Source: Bacteroidales bacterium
GTDB taxonomy: Bacteria; Bacteroidota; Bacteroidia; Bacteroidales; P3
Reading direction: 5' to 3'
DNA: 12,558 bases
Assembly: GCA_900771365.1 (NCBI GenBank)
Contig: CAAGNU010000196.1
Location: forward strand, 1 to 12,558
Every line of letters begins with the position of its first letter. The first letter of the stretch is position 1. Below, piece by piece: positions 1 to 6,396 of the stretch. The position numbers and the translations under genes were made by a program. The notes beneath the pieces are model-generated. The model saw only the letters and a list, made by a program, of their open reading frames with translations. It was not told the origin of the DNA and did not search any database.

Positions 1-111
1 ATTAAAATTCGTATCTTTGCAAGATGATAAACAGCCAACCAACTACAAGGAACAAACTAACTTCAGTTGTGATTGGATTAAAATTCGTATCTTTGCAAGA
101 TGATAAACAGC
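1..111 (+). CRISPR. End of a type II-C CRISPR array (two repeats, one spacer)
   Basis: Positions 66-111 are a full 46 bp repeat that begins GTTGTGATTGG and ends GATAAACAGC. Positions 1-35 are the last 35 bp of an identical repeat cut by the window edge. The spacer at 36-65 is 30 bp. Long repeats of about 47 bp that start GTTGTGATT and end AACAGC, with 30 bp spacers, are typical of Bacteroidetes II-C loci. The crRNA strand is plus, because the first 23 nt of the repeat are complementary to the tracrRNA encoded upstream of cas9. The array therefore runs toward cas2, opposite to the cas genes, as known for Neisseria II-C loci. It continues to the left beyond the window, so its length and leader cannot be judged. 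The spacer target is unknown. Confidence 0.95.
67..95 (+). promoter_or_regulatory. Promoter embedded in the CRISPR repeat
   Basis: Inside the repeat, TTG at 67-69 and TATCTTTG at 88-95 are 18 nt apart. This matches the Bacteroidetes sigma-ABfr pattern of a -33 TTG and a -7 TAnnTTTG box. The expected start is around 99-102, about 10 nt before the next spacer would begin. The truncated repeat has the same box at 12-19. Repeat-borne promoters driving single-spacer transcripts are established for II-C arrays in Neisseria and Campylobacter. That each repeat is used as a promoter here is inference from the motif. Confidence 0.65.
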
Positions 112-163
112 ACAATTTCTGCAACATGATGTGATTGTTTGTGTTGTGAGGGAAAATAGAAAT
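112..163 (+). other. Array trailer, possible eroded terminal spacer and repeat
   Basis: This is the short stretch between the last intact repeat and the terminator. The motif GTTGTGA, identical to the first seven bases of the repeat, occurs at 143-149. That is 31 nt after the end of the repeat at 111, where one spacer length later a new repeat would be expected. The bases after it (GGGAAAATAGAAAT) match the repeat only loosely. This may be a degenerate terminal repeat, or chance. Confidence 0.3.
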
Positions 164-194
164 AAAAATCCCAGCCTGTCGGGTTGGGATTTTT
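164..194. terminator. Bidirectional intrinsic terminator between array and cas2
   Basis: A near-perfect 13 bp stem (AAAAATCCCAGCC against GGTTGGGATTTTT, one G-T wobble) encloses the loop TGTCG. Because the arms are flanked by A and T runs, it can end the plus-strand pre-crRNA leaving the array and also minus-strand transcripts coming from cas2. The 100 bp between it and the cas2 stop holds no other clear signal. Confidence 0.85.
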
Positions 195-294
195 TGTCGC
201 GTGGAAAAGTTTTAAATTTCTAAAAACTGGGGGCGAATTTGGCAAAAAAACAAGGTTTTCGTCATGCTTCGAACTGTTAAAAATATATAAATCT

Positions 295-633
295 TTAAAA
301 AAGTTCGAGCTGCTGTCCTGGGGCTTCCGGAGGGATGATTTTCTGGTTGCTGAAGATTTCTATCTCGCCAAATTGCTTGTCGGTGATGGTGATGATGGCC
401 ACTTGTCCAAATTCGGGCAGCGAGGCTTTGACGCGCTTGAGGTGCACTTCGGCATTCTCTCGGCTTGGACAATGCCTAATGTAGATGGAGAACTGAAACA
501 TGGTGAATCCGTCACCCATCAGTTTTTTGCGGAAGTCGGCGGCTGCCTTGCGTTCCTTCTTGGTGTCGGTAGGCAGGTCGAAGAATACGAGTACCCACAT
601 GATGCGATATTGATTGAAGCGGTCGCTGTTCAT
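295..633 (-). CDS. cas2: CRISPR-associated endonuclease Cas2
   Basis: Cas2 is the dimeric ferredoxin-fold protein that bridges two Cas1 dimers in the spacer integration complex. The 112 aa product has the classic first strand VLVFFDLPTDTKK, with the conserved aspartate at residue 19, followed by the second strand FQFSIYIRHC. The chosen ATG at 633 overlaps the cas1 stop codon in an ATGA arrangement, indicating translational coupling. An internal Met at residue 12 (MWVLVFF) is a possible shorter start, but an N-terminal extension of this kind is seen in Bacteroidetes II-C Cas2 proteins. Its length fits the family. It lies last in the minus-strand cas operon, next to the array, and is followed by the shared terminator at 164-194. 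Confidence 0.95.
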   Translation of the reverse strand: MNSDRFNQYRIMWVLVFFDLPTDTKKERKAAADFRKKLMGDGFTMFQFSIYIRHCPSRENAEVHLKRVKASLPEFGQVAIITITDKQFGEIEIFSNQKIIPPEAPGQQLELF

Positions 634-1568
634 GACAATGAGATTTCGGGATAGACAATCTTGCGCAGTTCGCCGCTATAGCATTTGTAGAGGCTTGCCG
701 TGGTTTGGCTGATGGCCACCATCATGGGGCTGCGTTGTCCGCCAATTGTCACGTCTGCCACAGGCAGGGTGAGCAATTGCTGCTTCATGTCGGTAGAGAT
801 TTCTTCGGCTTTGGGCCAGCGTTCCATCATCTGCATCACCAGCATGTCGGCATACGGCCTGTAGGGCTCCATGATGTCGTCGGCAAGGCAGTAGGCGTTG
901 TAACGGTTGTGGTGGTGGATGCCGAAGGTGGGGAGCATACCGCTGGCCATGAGAGCCCGTGCCACCATGGCGCGGATGATGGCGTAGGCGTAGTTGAGCA
1001 GGGCGTTGGGCCAGTCGCCATCCTGCCCACGTGTCCAGCCAGGACGGTCGTAGAACATCTGACTCCAGTAGTAGGCAGCAGCACGGCCTTCAAGGTTATC
1101 GCTGTCGCCGCTTTTGACGGAACTGGCCCAGGCAAGCATGTTGCTGATTTCGCAATTGCGAGTTTTTTTTAGCACGGCTGCCTGGTTGCGTATTTTCTGG
1201 GCGACGGTCTGCTGCCACAGCTGCTTTCGGAGGGGCTGTGAGGCCTCAATCTGGTCGGTGAAACGCTCACGTTGTAGTGTGTTGCCTTCGAGGGGCATCA
1301 AGAGACCCGAAGGAAGATGGCGGCTGTCGCAGGTGATGATGGCTGCGTTGTTGGCGAGCAAGGCATTGAGGATGCCGTGTGTCAGGGTGATTTGGGAGTG
1401 GTCGAGCACTATGACGCCGATGTCCTCGATGGGGATGGTTGCCGTAGGCTCGTACTTGTTGCCCGTGGCGGCATTATAGCGTGACGGGTCGATGATTTTC
1501 ACCACCATCTGGCCGTTGGAGAGGCTGAGCATGGCGGGGTTGCTGAAACAGAGTGTGCGTTTGATCAT
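630..1568 (-). CDS. cas1: CRISPR-associated integrase Cas1 (type II)
   Basis: Cas1 is the catalytic subunit of the Cas1-Cas2 complex that inserts new spacers at the array. The 312 aa length fits type II Cas1. Expected metal-binding residues are visible: E160 in NLEGRAAAYYW, the histidine cluster 218-220 in GIHHHNRYNAYCLADD, and E234 in DDIMEPYRP. The pattern NLEGRAAAxYW...GIHH...LADDIMEPYRP is the type II Cas1 signature. The ATG at 1568 gives the usual start MIKRTLCFSNPAMLS. The gene is separated from cas9 by 69 bp that contain an intrinsic terminator, and it overlaps cas2 by four bases. No good TAnnTTTG promoter box is visible between that terminator and the start, so how cas1-cas2 is transcribed is unclear: readthrough or a weak promoter. 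Confidence 0.96.
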   Translation of the reverse strand: MIKRTLCFSNPAMLSLSNGQMVVKIIDPSRYNAATGNKYEPTATIPIEDIGVIVLDHSQITLTHGILNALLANNAAIITCDSRHLPSGLLMPLEGNTLQRERFTDQIEASQPLRKQLWQQTVAQKIRNQAAVLKKTRNCEISNMLAWASSVKSGDSDNLEGRAAAYYWSQMFYDRPGWTRGQDGDWPNALLNYAYAIIRAMVARALMASGMLPTFGIHHHNRYNAYCLADDIMEPYRPYADMLVMQMMERWPKAEEISTDMKQQLLTLPVADVTIGGQRSPMMVAISQTTASLYKCYSGELRKIVYPEISLS

Positions 1569-1600
1569 AACGATATATTTTGATTGGGTTAGATGCGCAC

Positions 1601-1629
1601 AAAAAAGCCTCCCAACAATTGAGAGGCTT
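1601..1629 (-). terminator. Intrinsic terminator between cas9 and cas1
   Basis: Read on the minus strand, AAGCCTC at 1629-1623 and GAGGCTT at 1611-1605 form a 7 bp stem. Two further pairs (T-G and C-G) close the loop AATTGTT, and a run of T follows at 1606-1601. It lies just after the cas9 stop at 1638 and upstream of cas1, so it should reduce readthrough from the effector gene into the adaptation genes. A T run on the opposite side makes weak bidirectional activity possible. Confidence 0.75.
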
Positions 1630-1637
1630 ATGTTTTT

Positions 1638-4600
1638 TTAGTATTCACCCACCTGGACTATCTTGCCGAGGTGGTTGATTCGGACTTTGACAATACCGAC
1701 AAGGCCAGATAAACCAATCCGCTTATATGTAATTCCTCTGAGTTCTTTTATGTCCTCAACAGTTGTTTCCAAATGATGTCTAAAGAAGTAGTCCTTAGTC
1801 GTTAATTTTTGCACTCGATAGAGGTTGGGGCTGATGCGGGCGTAGTTTTTTTCGTCGAGAAGGTCTATCTCGTTGGGGTCGAAGCCCGTGGCGGGGTTGG
1901 CAAAGACGAAGTACTCGTTCTGCTTCATGGAGAAGAGGAATTGCCAGCCAGCGTCTTTGCGGTACTCTTTGTCAATAATGGGGTAGCCCTGTATGGCGCG
2001 AGAGGTGGCTTCGAAGAACGAGACGATATGTTCTTGGAGGTTGCCGTCCTTGTCGAGGAAGATGGCGACATGGTGGTTGTTGCCAGTGCTGACGAAATCG
2101 ACGGGTTGGGGCTTGCCGTCTGCGTCAAGGATGAGGTTGCCGTCTTTGTCGCGTTTGTCGTGAAGTGGTGTGGCCGCATCATAGAGTTTGCAGCGAACGC
2201 TCTTGATGCAGATGCCGTGGGCTTGGTCGAGCCAGATGGGGTTGTCGTCAAGGTTGGAGAAGGCCTTGATCTTGTCGCCACCAAAGCGGTTGAGGCGTTC
2301 CTCAAGAATCTGTTTAACCTTAGGGTCGACAACCTTGTCGAGGTTGATGTCTTTGTTTATGGGCTTACGGATGACATATTGCGTGTCGAACTCTTCGACC
2401 TTGACCTTCTCAGGGACACATCTGCTATGGATATCATCGAGCCAGATAGGATTCTTGGCCATGCTGTTTTTGCCTGTGAAGGCTTTCTTAGCATCGCCTC
2501 CGAAGGCATTGAGACGGGTCGTGAGTGCTTGACGATATACAGGGTTCTTGACCTTGGCAATCATTTCAAAATCCATTTTGGCGCCTACAGGAATCTCTTT
2601 GATGACAGAGACCTTCATCATGCTGCATACGCTCTCCTTGTGGAGCTGTCCTCTGGGGGTGAGCTGCACTTTCTTGTGCTGGCCAGCCCTGGCGTTGGTG
2701 GTGTTGATGTTTTTGGTCACCACCTTGTTTTTTGCCTTGGTGGAGACGAGAATCATCTCCAAGTGGCGTTTAGCCTCTTGGCGAAAGTCTTCGATGGGCA
2801 GGATGGGTGGAAGGAATCGGCGGTGATGGTCGGCATCGATATAGAGCTCTTTCTTTTCGATATTGACAATGACACCCTGTTTATTGTCGCGAGCATTGAG
2901 GTTGTTGAGGTATTGGATGTAGCTGGGTTTGGTGAAAGCAATGGTGAGGGCATCCATGGCATGGTGACGGTGGTCGTTGCGCTTGGTCCAATCCTTGATA
3001 CGGCGGATGTGCTGCCCGTCACGGCCCTCGATGATTTCGGTGAGTCCCTGGTGGTCGTACTTTCCCCAGTTGAGTTCCTGCATCACATTGACAATCTGCC
3101 AGTCTTCACGGAGTCGGTCGGTGATGCTGCCTGTGGTTGCGGAAACGGTGCGGGCCACCTCGCGAAGCATTTCCTGAGCTTTACGGGAGATATACTGAGA
3201 ATTACGGAGATCACGCTCGATAAAATCGTCGGGAATGTCGGTCTGCGACATGAGCAGTTTCTTTGCCTTGGCTTTGCTGATAGCGCCCTGTTTGAGCAAG
3301 TCCTCCACTCGGGCTTTGTATTCCGTTAGATATTTATCGCCATATTTTGTTTGTACGAAATCCAGGGCCGTGGCGTTGCCTTTTTCAATATTGATGTTGC
3401 GGTATTCGAGGGTCTTGTTGGAGAAAGAGTCGTCGAAAAGGCGAGACTGAGGGATGATGTGCTCGATATCAATTTCTTTTGAGAAAATCTTTTCACGTGG
3501 GATATAGGTGTTGGAGTACAAAGCCTTATAACCATTCTTGGCCAGTTCCTGGTACAGGCGATAGCGGATGATGTCGTTACGGCTGACATGGGTGAGGCCA
3601 AACTCTTGTTGTAGTATTTTTGTGCATTCTTCTTGTTCCTTGGTGTTGGCGCTGATAATCTTTGTCAGGTCTTTACGTTCTGCAGCACTCTTTTTGAGTT
3701 CGCGAGCCAGCTCGATACGGACTTCGTCGGGTTTGCCATATTCATCAATAACGCCATTCACCACGTTGACCATCTGGTTGAGGATTTTTTCCACAACAGG
3801 GTTGCGGAGGCTGTTGCGAGGAAGGAGGTCGAGGTGGTCTTTGAGTACGCGGCTGTCAAGTTCTTCGCGTGCGAGGGAGTCTTTGGAATGGCGGTAGCCG
3901 GCCAATGAGCAGGCCTCGCTGTACTCATGGCCTTCTTTCATGAAGGGGAGTATTTTCTGCAAGGCTTTGGCCGAAAGGCTGCCGTAGTCGTCTTCAAAGG
4001 CGATACTTGCAAATACGTGGGCATATTCCTTAGGCATGTTGAGCATGGCCATCAAGTGTTCGACAAGATGTTCGATACCTGTCGAAGAGTTGTCGCCTTC
4101 ATAGGAATAGAGCAGGTGCCAGAGTCGGTATAGTGGCTCGCGGTCGAGGTCGGCCCCCGTCTTATCACTATTAAACTCAAGCCAATTGGTGCTGAATCCC
4201 AAACCTTTGAAAATAGTTTTGATAGTGTTTACATTATCAACGGCTTTTCCTTTGGAAAAATCGTATTCGCCATGGCCGCTCATGCTGATGACGTCTTGGC
4301 AGGCCTTGAGGATGGCCGCCATGGTGCGGTTGCCAGCCACATCTTCGAAGTTGAGGTCTAATTCACGAGGCTTGGCAAAAAGAAGTTTCAGCACCTCAGC
4401 CTTGGTCAGTTTCTCTTTATAGGTCAACTCAAAGAAAAGTGCATTCCGTTCCTCCTCTGTGAGGTGGCGTTTTTCATCGGGGCAGGAGACCTCCAAATTA
4501 TTGATAATCTGGAGCGATTTGAACTCTTGGAAAAGCGGGGAAGACTTGGGGCAGACTTTGCGGTTTTCAAACTCACAGGTGGAGAGAAGCCACTTTTGAG

Positions 4601-5708
4601 ATTTTAGCCTTCGCTGATAAAAGATTACGATGTCGCGAATTTCGTGTTTCAGTTCAGGTGTGAGCTCGTGGTGGAATTGTGCCTGTGTCTCCCAGAGACG
4701 CTCGAACTCGTCGAGGTAGTCTTGGCGGTAATATGGTTTGTTTTTAAGGCTTTGATGGGGATTGCTGTCAAGTTTTTCGATAAGATTTTGGCCTATTGTC
4801 TGATGCTTGAAATAAAGTTCTTTGCTTCGGTCGCTGATGGCGCCTAAATAGCCGCTGCTTCCATTGGCTTGGCCGTTGACTTTGCTAATAACTAAGGCCA
4901 ACTCTTCTTGGGAGAGCTGCTTTTGTAGAGCCTCGTGACGGAGTTTGTAAATCAGAGTTAGTTTTTCGACGTGGCTGCCTTTGATGTCGGCAGGATATAT
5001 ATTGTATTTATCTTGAAAGATTTTGGCAGTGTTTTTCTCACCTTGACGACTGATTTGGACACGAAAATCTGGGGTCAGTATCTCAGGGTAGAATGTGCTC
5101 TGGTAGTTCCAAATCTTTTCCAATTCGGCAGCAAGATCGGAGTTGTAAAACTCAGGAACGTAGTTTCTCCCAGTAGTCAAAAGGTGATAGCCGTACTGGC
5201 CAGGAGTGAGGTCTTGGTCATACATCTGACGTGCCACGTCCATTCCGTCAATCAGCTTGCCTTCATCATCGGACTTGGCTTTGCGGCTACTCTTATAGCC
5301 GCGTTTTTTATTAATCATGAGCAGCACACGGGCAAACTCTTCTAAAGATACCTCTTCGGTGGCGGCCTTTGCTCGCAAACGATAAGTCTGGAAGGTGCTG
5401 AAATTACCTTGTTCGGATAGGATAGTCTCGTCGTTAATCCATCCTTGGGCTTTTAGAATCTGAATCAAGGTCTCTCTACGCAGTTTGTAACGTTGTAAAT
5501 TGCGGCGCATACTTCTTTTGAGAGTGCGGTCTGCGTTGGTTGTAATCGGTTTTCCTTTCTCAAAGTTCGTCTGCTCATCGGTGGTTAAAGGGTTTACACG
5601 GACGCCAAGACGAATAATTGATGACTTTTCTTCTGCATTTTCGGCTTCATTCACCAGGGCCCAGCCGATACTGGTAGTGCCAAGGTCTAATCCAAGTATC
5701 TTTTTCAT
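1638..5708 (-). CDS. cas9: CRISPR-associated endonuclease Cas9 (type II-C, large)
   Basis: Cas9 is the RNA-guided DNA nuclease of the locus. From the start MKKILGLDLGTTSIGWALVNE it is 1356 aa. RuvC-I contains D8. An arginine-rich bridge helix is at about 58-80 (RTLKRSMRRNLQRYKLRR). A long helical REC region follows. RuvC-II has E666 in VRIELAREL. The HNH domain has DIEHIIPQS with D747 and H750, plus a downstream SNKTLEYRN. RuvC-III has HHAMDAL with H916 and D919. All catalytic residues are present, so it should be active. The C-terminal WED/PAM-interacting region (about 920-1356) contains two similar segments with FGGD...NPIWLD. An in-frame upstream start at 5765 is rejected because it lies inside the tracrRNA and precedes the RuvC start. 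No Shine-Dalgarno sequence is visible. There is no separate promoter between the tracrRNA terminator and the ATG. The absence of csn2 and cas4 supports II-C. Confidence 0.97.
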   Translation of the reverse strand: MKKILGLDLGTTSIGWALVNEAENAEEKSSIIRLGVRVNPLTTDEQTNFEKGKPITTNADRTLKRSMRRNLQRYKLRRETLIQILKAQGWINDETILSEQGNFSTFQTYRLRAKAATEEVSLEEFARVLLMINKKRGYKSSRKAKSDDEGKLIDGMDVARQMYDQDLTPGQYGYHLLTTGRNYVPEFYNSDLAAELEKIWNYQSTFYPEILTPDFRVQISRQGEKNTAKIFQDKYNIYPADIKGSHVEKLTLIYKLRHEALQKQLSQEELALVISKVNGQANGSSGYLGAISDRSKELYFKHQTIGQNLIEKLDSNPHQSLKNKPYYRQDYLDEFERLWETQAQFHHELTPELKHEIRDIVIFYQRRLKSQKWLLSTCEFENRKVCPKSSPLFQEFKSLQIINNLEVSCPDEKRHLTEEERNALFFELTYKEKLTKAEVLKLLFAKPRELDLNFEDVAGNRTMAAILKACQDVISMSGHGEYDFSKGKAVDNVNTIKTIFKGLGFSTNWLEFNSDKTGADLDREPLYRLWHLLYSYEGDNSSTGIEHLVEHLMAMLNMPKEYAHVFASIAFEDDYGSLSAKALQKILPFMKEGHEYSEACSLAGYRHSKDSLAREELDSRVLKDHLDLLPRNSLRNPVVEKILNQMVNVVNGVIDEYGKPDEVRIELARELKKSAAERKDLTKIISANTKEQEECTKILQQEFGLTHVSRNDIIRYRLYQELAKNGYKALYSNTYIPREKIFSKEIDIEHIIPQSRLFDDSFSNKTLEYRNINIEKGNATALDFVQTKYGDKYLTEYKARVEDLLKQGAISKAKAKKLLMSQTDIPDDFIERDLRNSQYISRKAQEMLREVARTVSATTGSITDRLREDWQIVNVMQELNWGKYDHQGLTEIIEGRDGQHIRRIKDWTKRNDHRHHAMDALTIAFTKPSYIQYLNNLNARDNKQGVIVNIEKKELYIDADHHRRFLPPILPIEDFRQEAKRHLEMILVSTKAKNKVVTKNINTTNARAGQHKKVQLTPRGQLHKESVCSMMKVSVIKEIPVGAKMDFEMIAKVKNPVYRQALTTRLNAFGGDAKKAFTGKNSMAKNPIWLDDIHSRCVPEKVKVEEFDTQYVIRKPINKDINLDKVVDPKVKQILEERLNRFGGDKIKAFSNLDDNPIWLDQAHGICIKSVRCKLYDAATPLHDKRDKDGNLILDADGKPQPVDFVSTGNNHHVAIFLDKDGNLQEHIVSFFEATSRAIQGYPIIDKEYRKDAGWQFLFSMKQNEYFVFANPATGFDPNEIDLLDEKNYARISPNLYRVQKLTTKDYFFRHHLETTVEDIKELRGITYKRIGLSGLVGIVKVRINHLGKIVQVGEY

Positions 5709-5722
5709 TTCGAAATAGTTAT

Positions 5723-5751
5723 AAAAAAAGACGAGATATGAAAATCCCGCC
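5723..5751 (-). terminator. tracrRNA terminator, in front of cas9
   Basis: Minus-strand stem GGCGGGAT against ATCTCGTC (8 bp, two G-U pairs), loop TTTCAT, then seven T at 5729-5723. It is the last tracrRNA hairpin and also acts as an attenuator-like barrier upstream of cas9, whose ATG begins 14 bp later at 5708. Confidence 0.85.
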
Positions 5752-5803
5752 TTAAATGTTTTCACAACGGAATAATCCTTATTGTGATTGGATTAAAATT
5801 CGT
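5723..5803 (-). ncRNA. tracrRNA
   Basis: On the minus strand 5803-5781 is the anti-repeat. It is complementary to the first 23 nt of the CRISPR repeat, with 22 Watson-Crick pairs and one terminal G-U. A short nexus-like hairpin follows (GGATTATTCC, 5778-5769), then a linker and an 8 bp terminator hairpin at 5751-5730 with seven T. The predicted RNA is about 80 nt. Its start is placed by the promoter box at 5815-5808. It must pair with crRNA and load into Cas9. The order tracrRNA-cas9 on the same strand, with the terminator only 14 bp before the cas9 ATG, means cas9 mRNA probably carries this RNA as its 5' leader. Confidence 0.9.
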
Positions 5804-5807
5804 GATG

Positions 5808-5837
5808 CAAAGATACGAAGTTTTTTTAATATAGCAA
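5808..5837 (-). promoter_or_regulatory. Promoter of tracrRNA (and probably cas9)
   Basis: On the minus strand TTG (5837-5835), 19 nt, then TATCTTTG (5815-5808) is an exact match to the Bacteroidetes -33/-7 pattern. The expected start at about 5804-5801 coincides with the first base of the anti-repeat at 5803. No second promoter box is seen between here and the cas9 ATG. Confidence 0.85.
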
Positions 5838-5900
5838 GTTTTTTTTGAAAAATTATTTGGCGGTTTGCATTTTGGTCGCTTCGGATTGATGGCTCAGCAC

Positions 5901-5938
5901 CTATCAATTGTACAATTGTACAATTGTACATGGGATAG
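5901..5938. repeat. Triple palindromic CAATTGTA repeat in a CTATC/GATAG stem
   Basis: CAATTGTA occurs three times head to tail at 5905-5928, producing overlapping TGTACAATTGTACA palindromes. CTATC at 5901-5905 and GATAG at 5934-5938 are complementary and bracket the repeats. It lies about 65 bp upstream of the -33 box of the tracrRNA promoter. It could be a multi-site operator or simply a foldback; function is unknown. Confidence 0.5.
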
Positions 5939-5987
5939 TTTCTGTATTTTGAGCACCCTGCACCCCGTTTTTTGCGGATGTACGTTT

Positions 5988-6010
5988 GCCTCGGATTTAT
6001 AGTCCGAGGC
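5988..6010. repeat. Inverted repeat GCCTCGGA/TCCGAGGC
   Basis: A perfect 8 bp GC-rich stem (5988-5995 with 6003-6010) closes a 7 nt loop TTTATAG. No T run follows on either strand. It looks like a REP-type intergenic foldback; I cannot assign a function. Confidence 0.6.
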
Positions 6011-6158
6011 GATTTGCTATAAGGATTTTTGATACATAACTAATTATTAATTAATGTATTGAAATACGAAAACGGATTGCGAGTCCTCATAGTAATTTGT
6101 TGTAGATGATAAATCCGAAACATTGGATGGGAATGGTGAATGTGCCATAATGGTCGCT

Positions 6159-6219
6159 CCCATAAACGGCAGAGGTTAATAAGTTAAATGCTTGTTTTTC
6201 TGTGGGACGCGTTTATGGG
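6159..6219. repeat. Inverted repeat CCCATAAACG/CGTTTATGGG
   Basis: Two perfect 10 bp arms at 6159-6168 and 6210-6219 are separated by 41 bp. The long loop makes it less likely to be a terminator; it may be ends of a decayed element or part of a larger RNA fold. Confidence 0.45.
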
Positions 6220-6257
6220 CGTTTTGTGTATCGTGTTGATTGTTATATCGTAATGGG

Positions 6258-6286
6258 TCACCACATCATTAGTAGTGATGTGGTGA
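6258..6286. repeat. Perfect 11 bp hairpin TCACCACATCA/TGATGTGGTGA
   Basis: The arms at 6258-6268 and 6276-6286 are perfectly complementary with a 7 nt loop (TTAGTAG). It lies about 110 bp downstream of the dtd stop on the dtd-sense strand. No T tract follows in either direction, so termination is possible but not shown. Confidence 0.6.
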
Positions 6287-6306
6287 GGTTTCGATGAGCG
6301 GTTTCG

Positions 6307-6335
6307 CGATGGTGTATTTTGAAAGTACACCATCG
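6307..6335. repeat. Perfect 10 bp hairpin CGATGGTGTA/TACACCATCG
   Basis: The arms at 6307-6316 and 6326-6335 are perfect, with a 9 nt loop (TTTTGAAAG). It is 60 bp past the dtd stop and 20 bp from the previous hairpin. As a pair they could end uvrD-dtd transcripts or protect them, but neither has a T run. Confidence 0.6.
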
Positions 6336-6396
6336 ATGTCAGGATTGCTGGTACAAGGGGTGGTGAAATCACGTCCCTTTGCATCTTGTGTGGGGG

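Larger units (their letters stand above)
5838..6396. other. Gene-free structured intergenic region
   Basis: About 560 bp separate the tracrRNA promoter from the dtd stop. I see no convincing coding sequence; the one open frame at 6184-6384 on the minus strand encodes a low-complexity 66 aa peptide without family features and covers two hairpins. The region is AT-rich on its left side and contains five inverted repeats, listed separately. The larger hairpins lack T runs, so they are not standard intrinsic terminators. They may be REP-like elements, remnants of mobile DNA or RNA structures. Confidence 0.6.

Noticed and set aside
269..308. TCGAAC/GTTCGA pair after cas2 as a second terminator
   Set aside because: Only 6 bp with a 28 nt loop and overlapping the cas2 end; the stem at 164-194 is much stronger.
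705..1172. 155-codon plus-strand open frame antisense to cas1
   Set aside because: A histidine- and valine-rich shadow of cas1, which is clearly real.
1809..3329. 506-codon open frame on the plus strand antisense to cas9
   Set aside because: It is a shadow of cas9, which has all expected motifs; the antisense product shows no recognisable domain.
5709..5765. Upstream in-frame start extending Cas9 by 19 residues
   Set aside because: It lies inside the tracrRNA and its terminator; MKKILGLDLGTTSIGWA at 5708 is the standard Cas9 RuvC-I start.
6184..6384. 66-codon minus-strand open frame in the intergenic region
   Set aside because: Low-complexity peptide, no family features, and it runs through two perfect hairpins.
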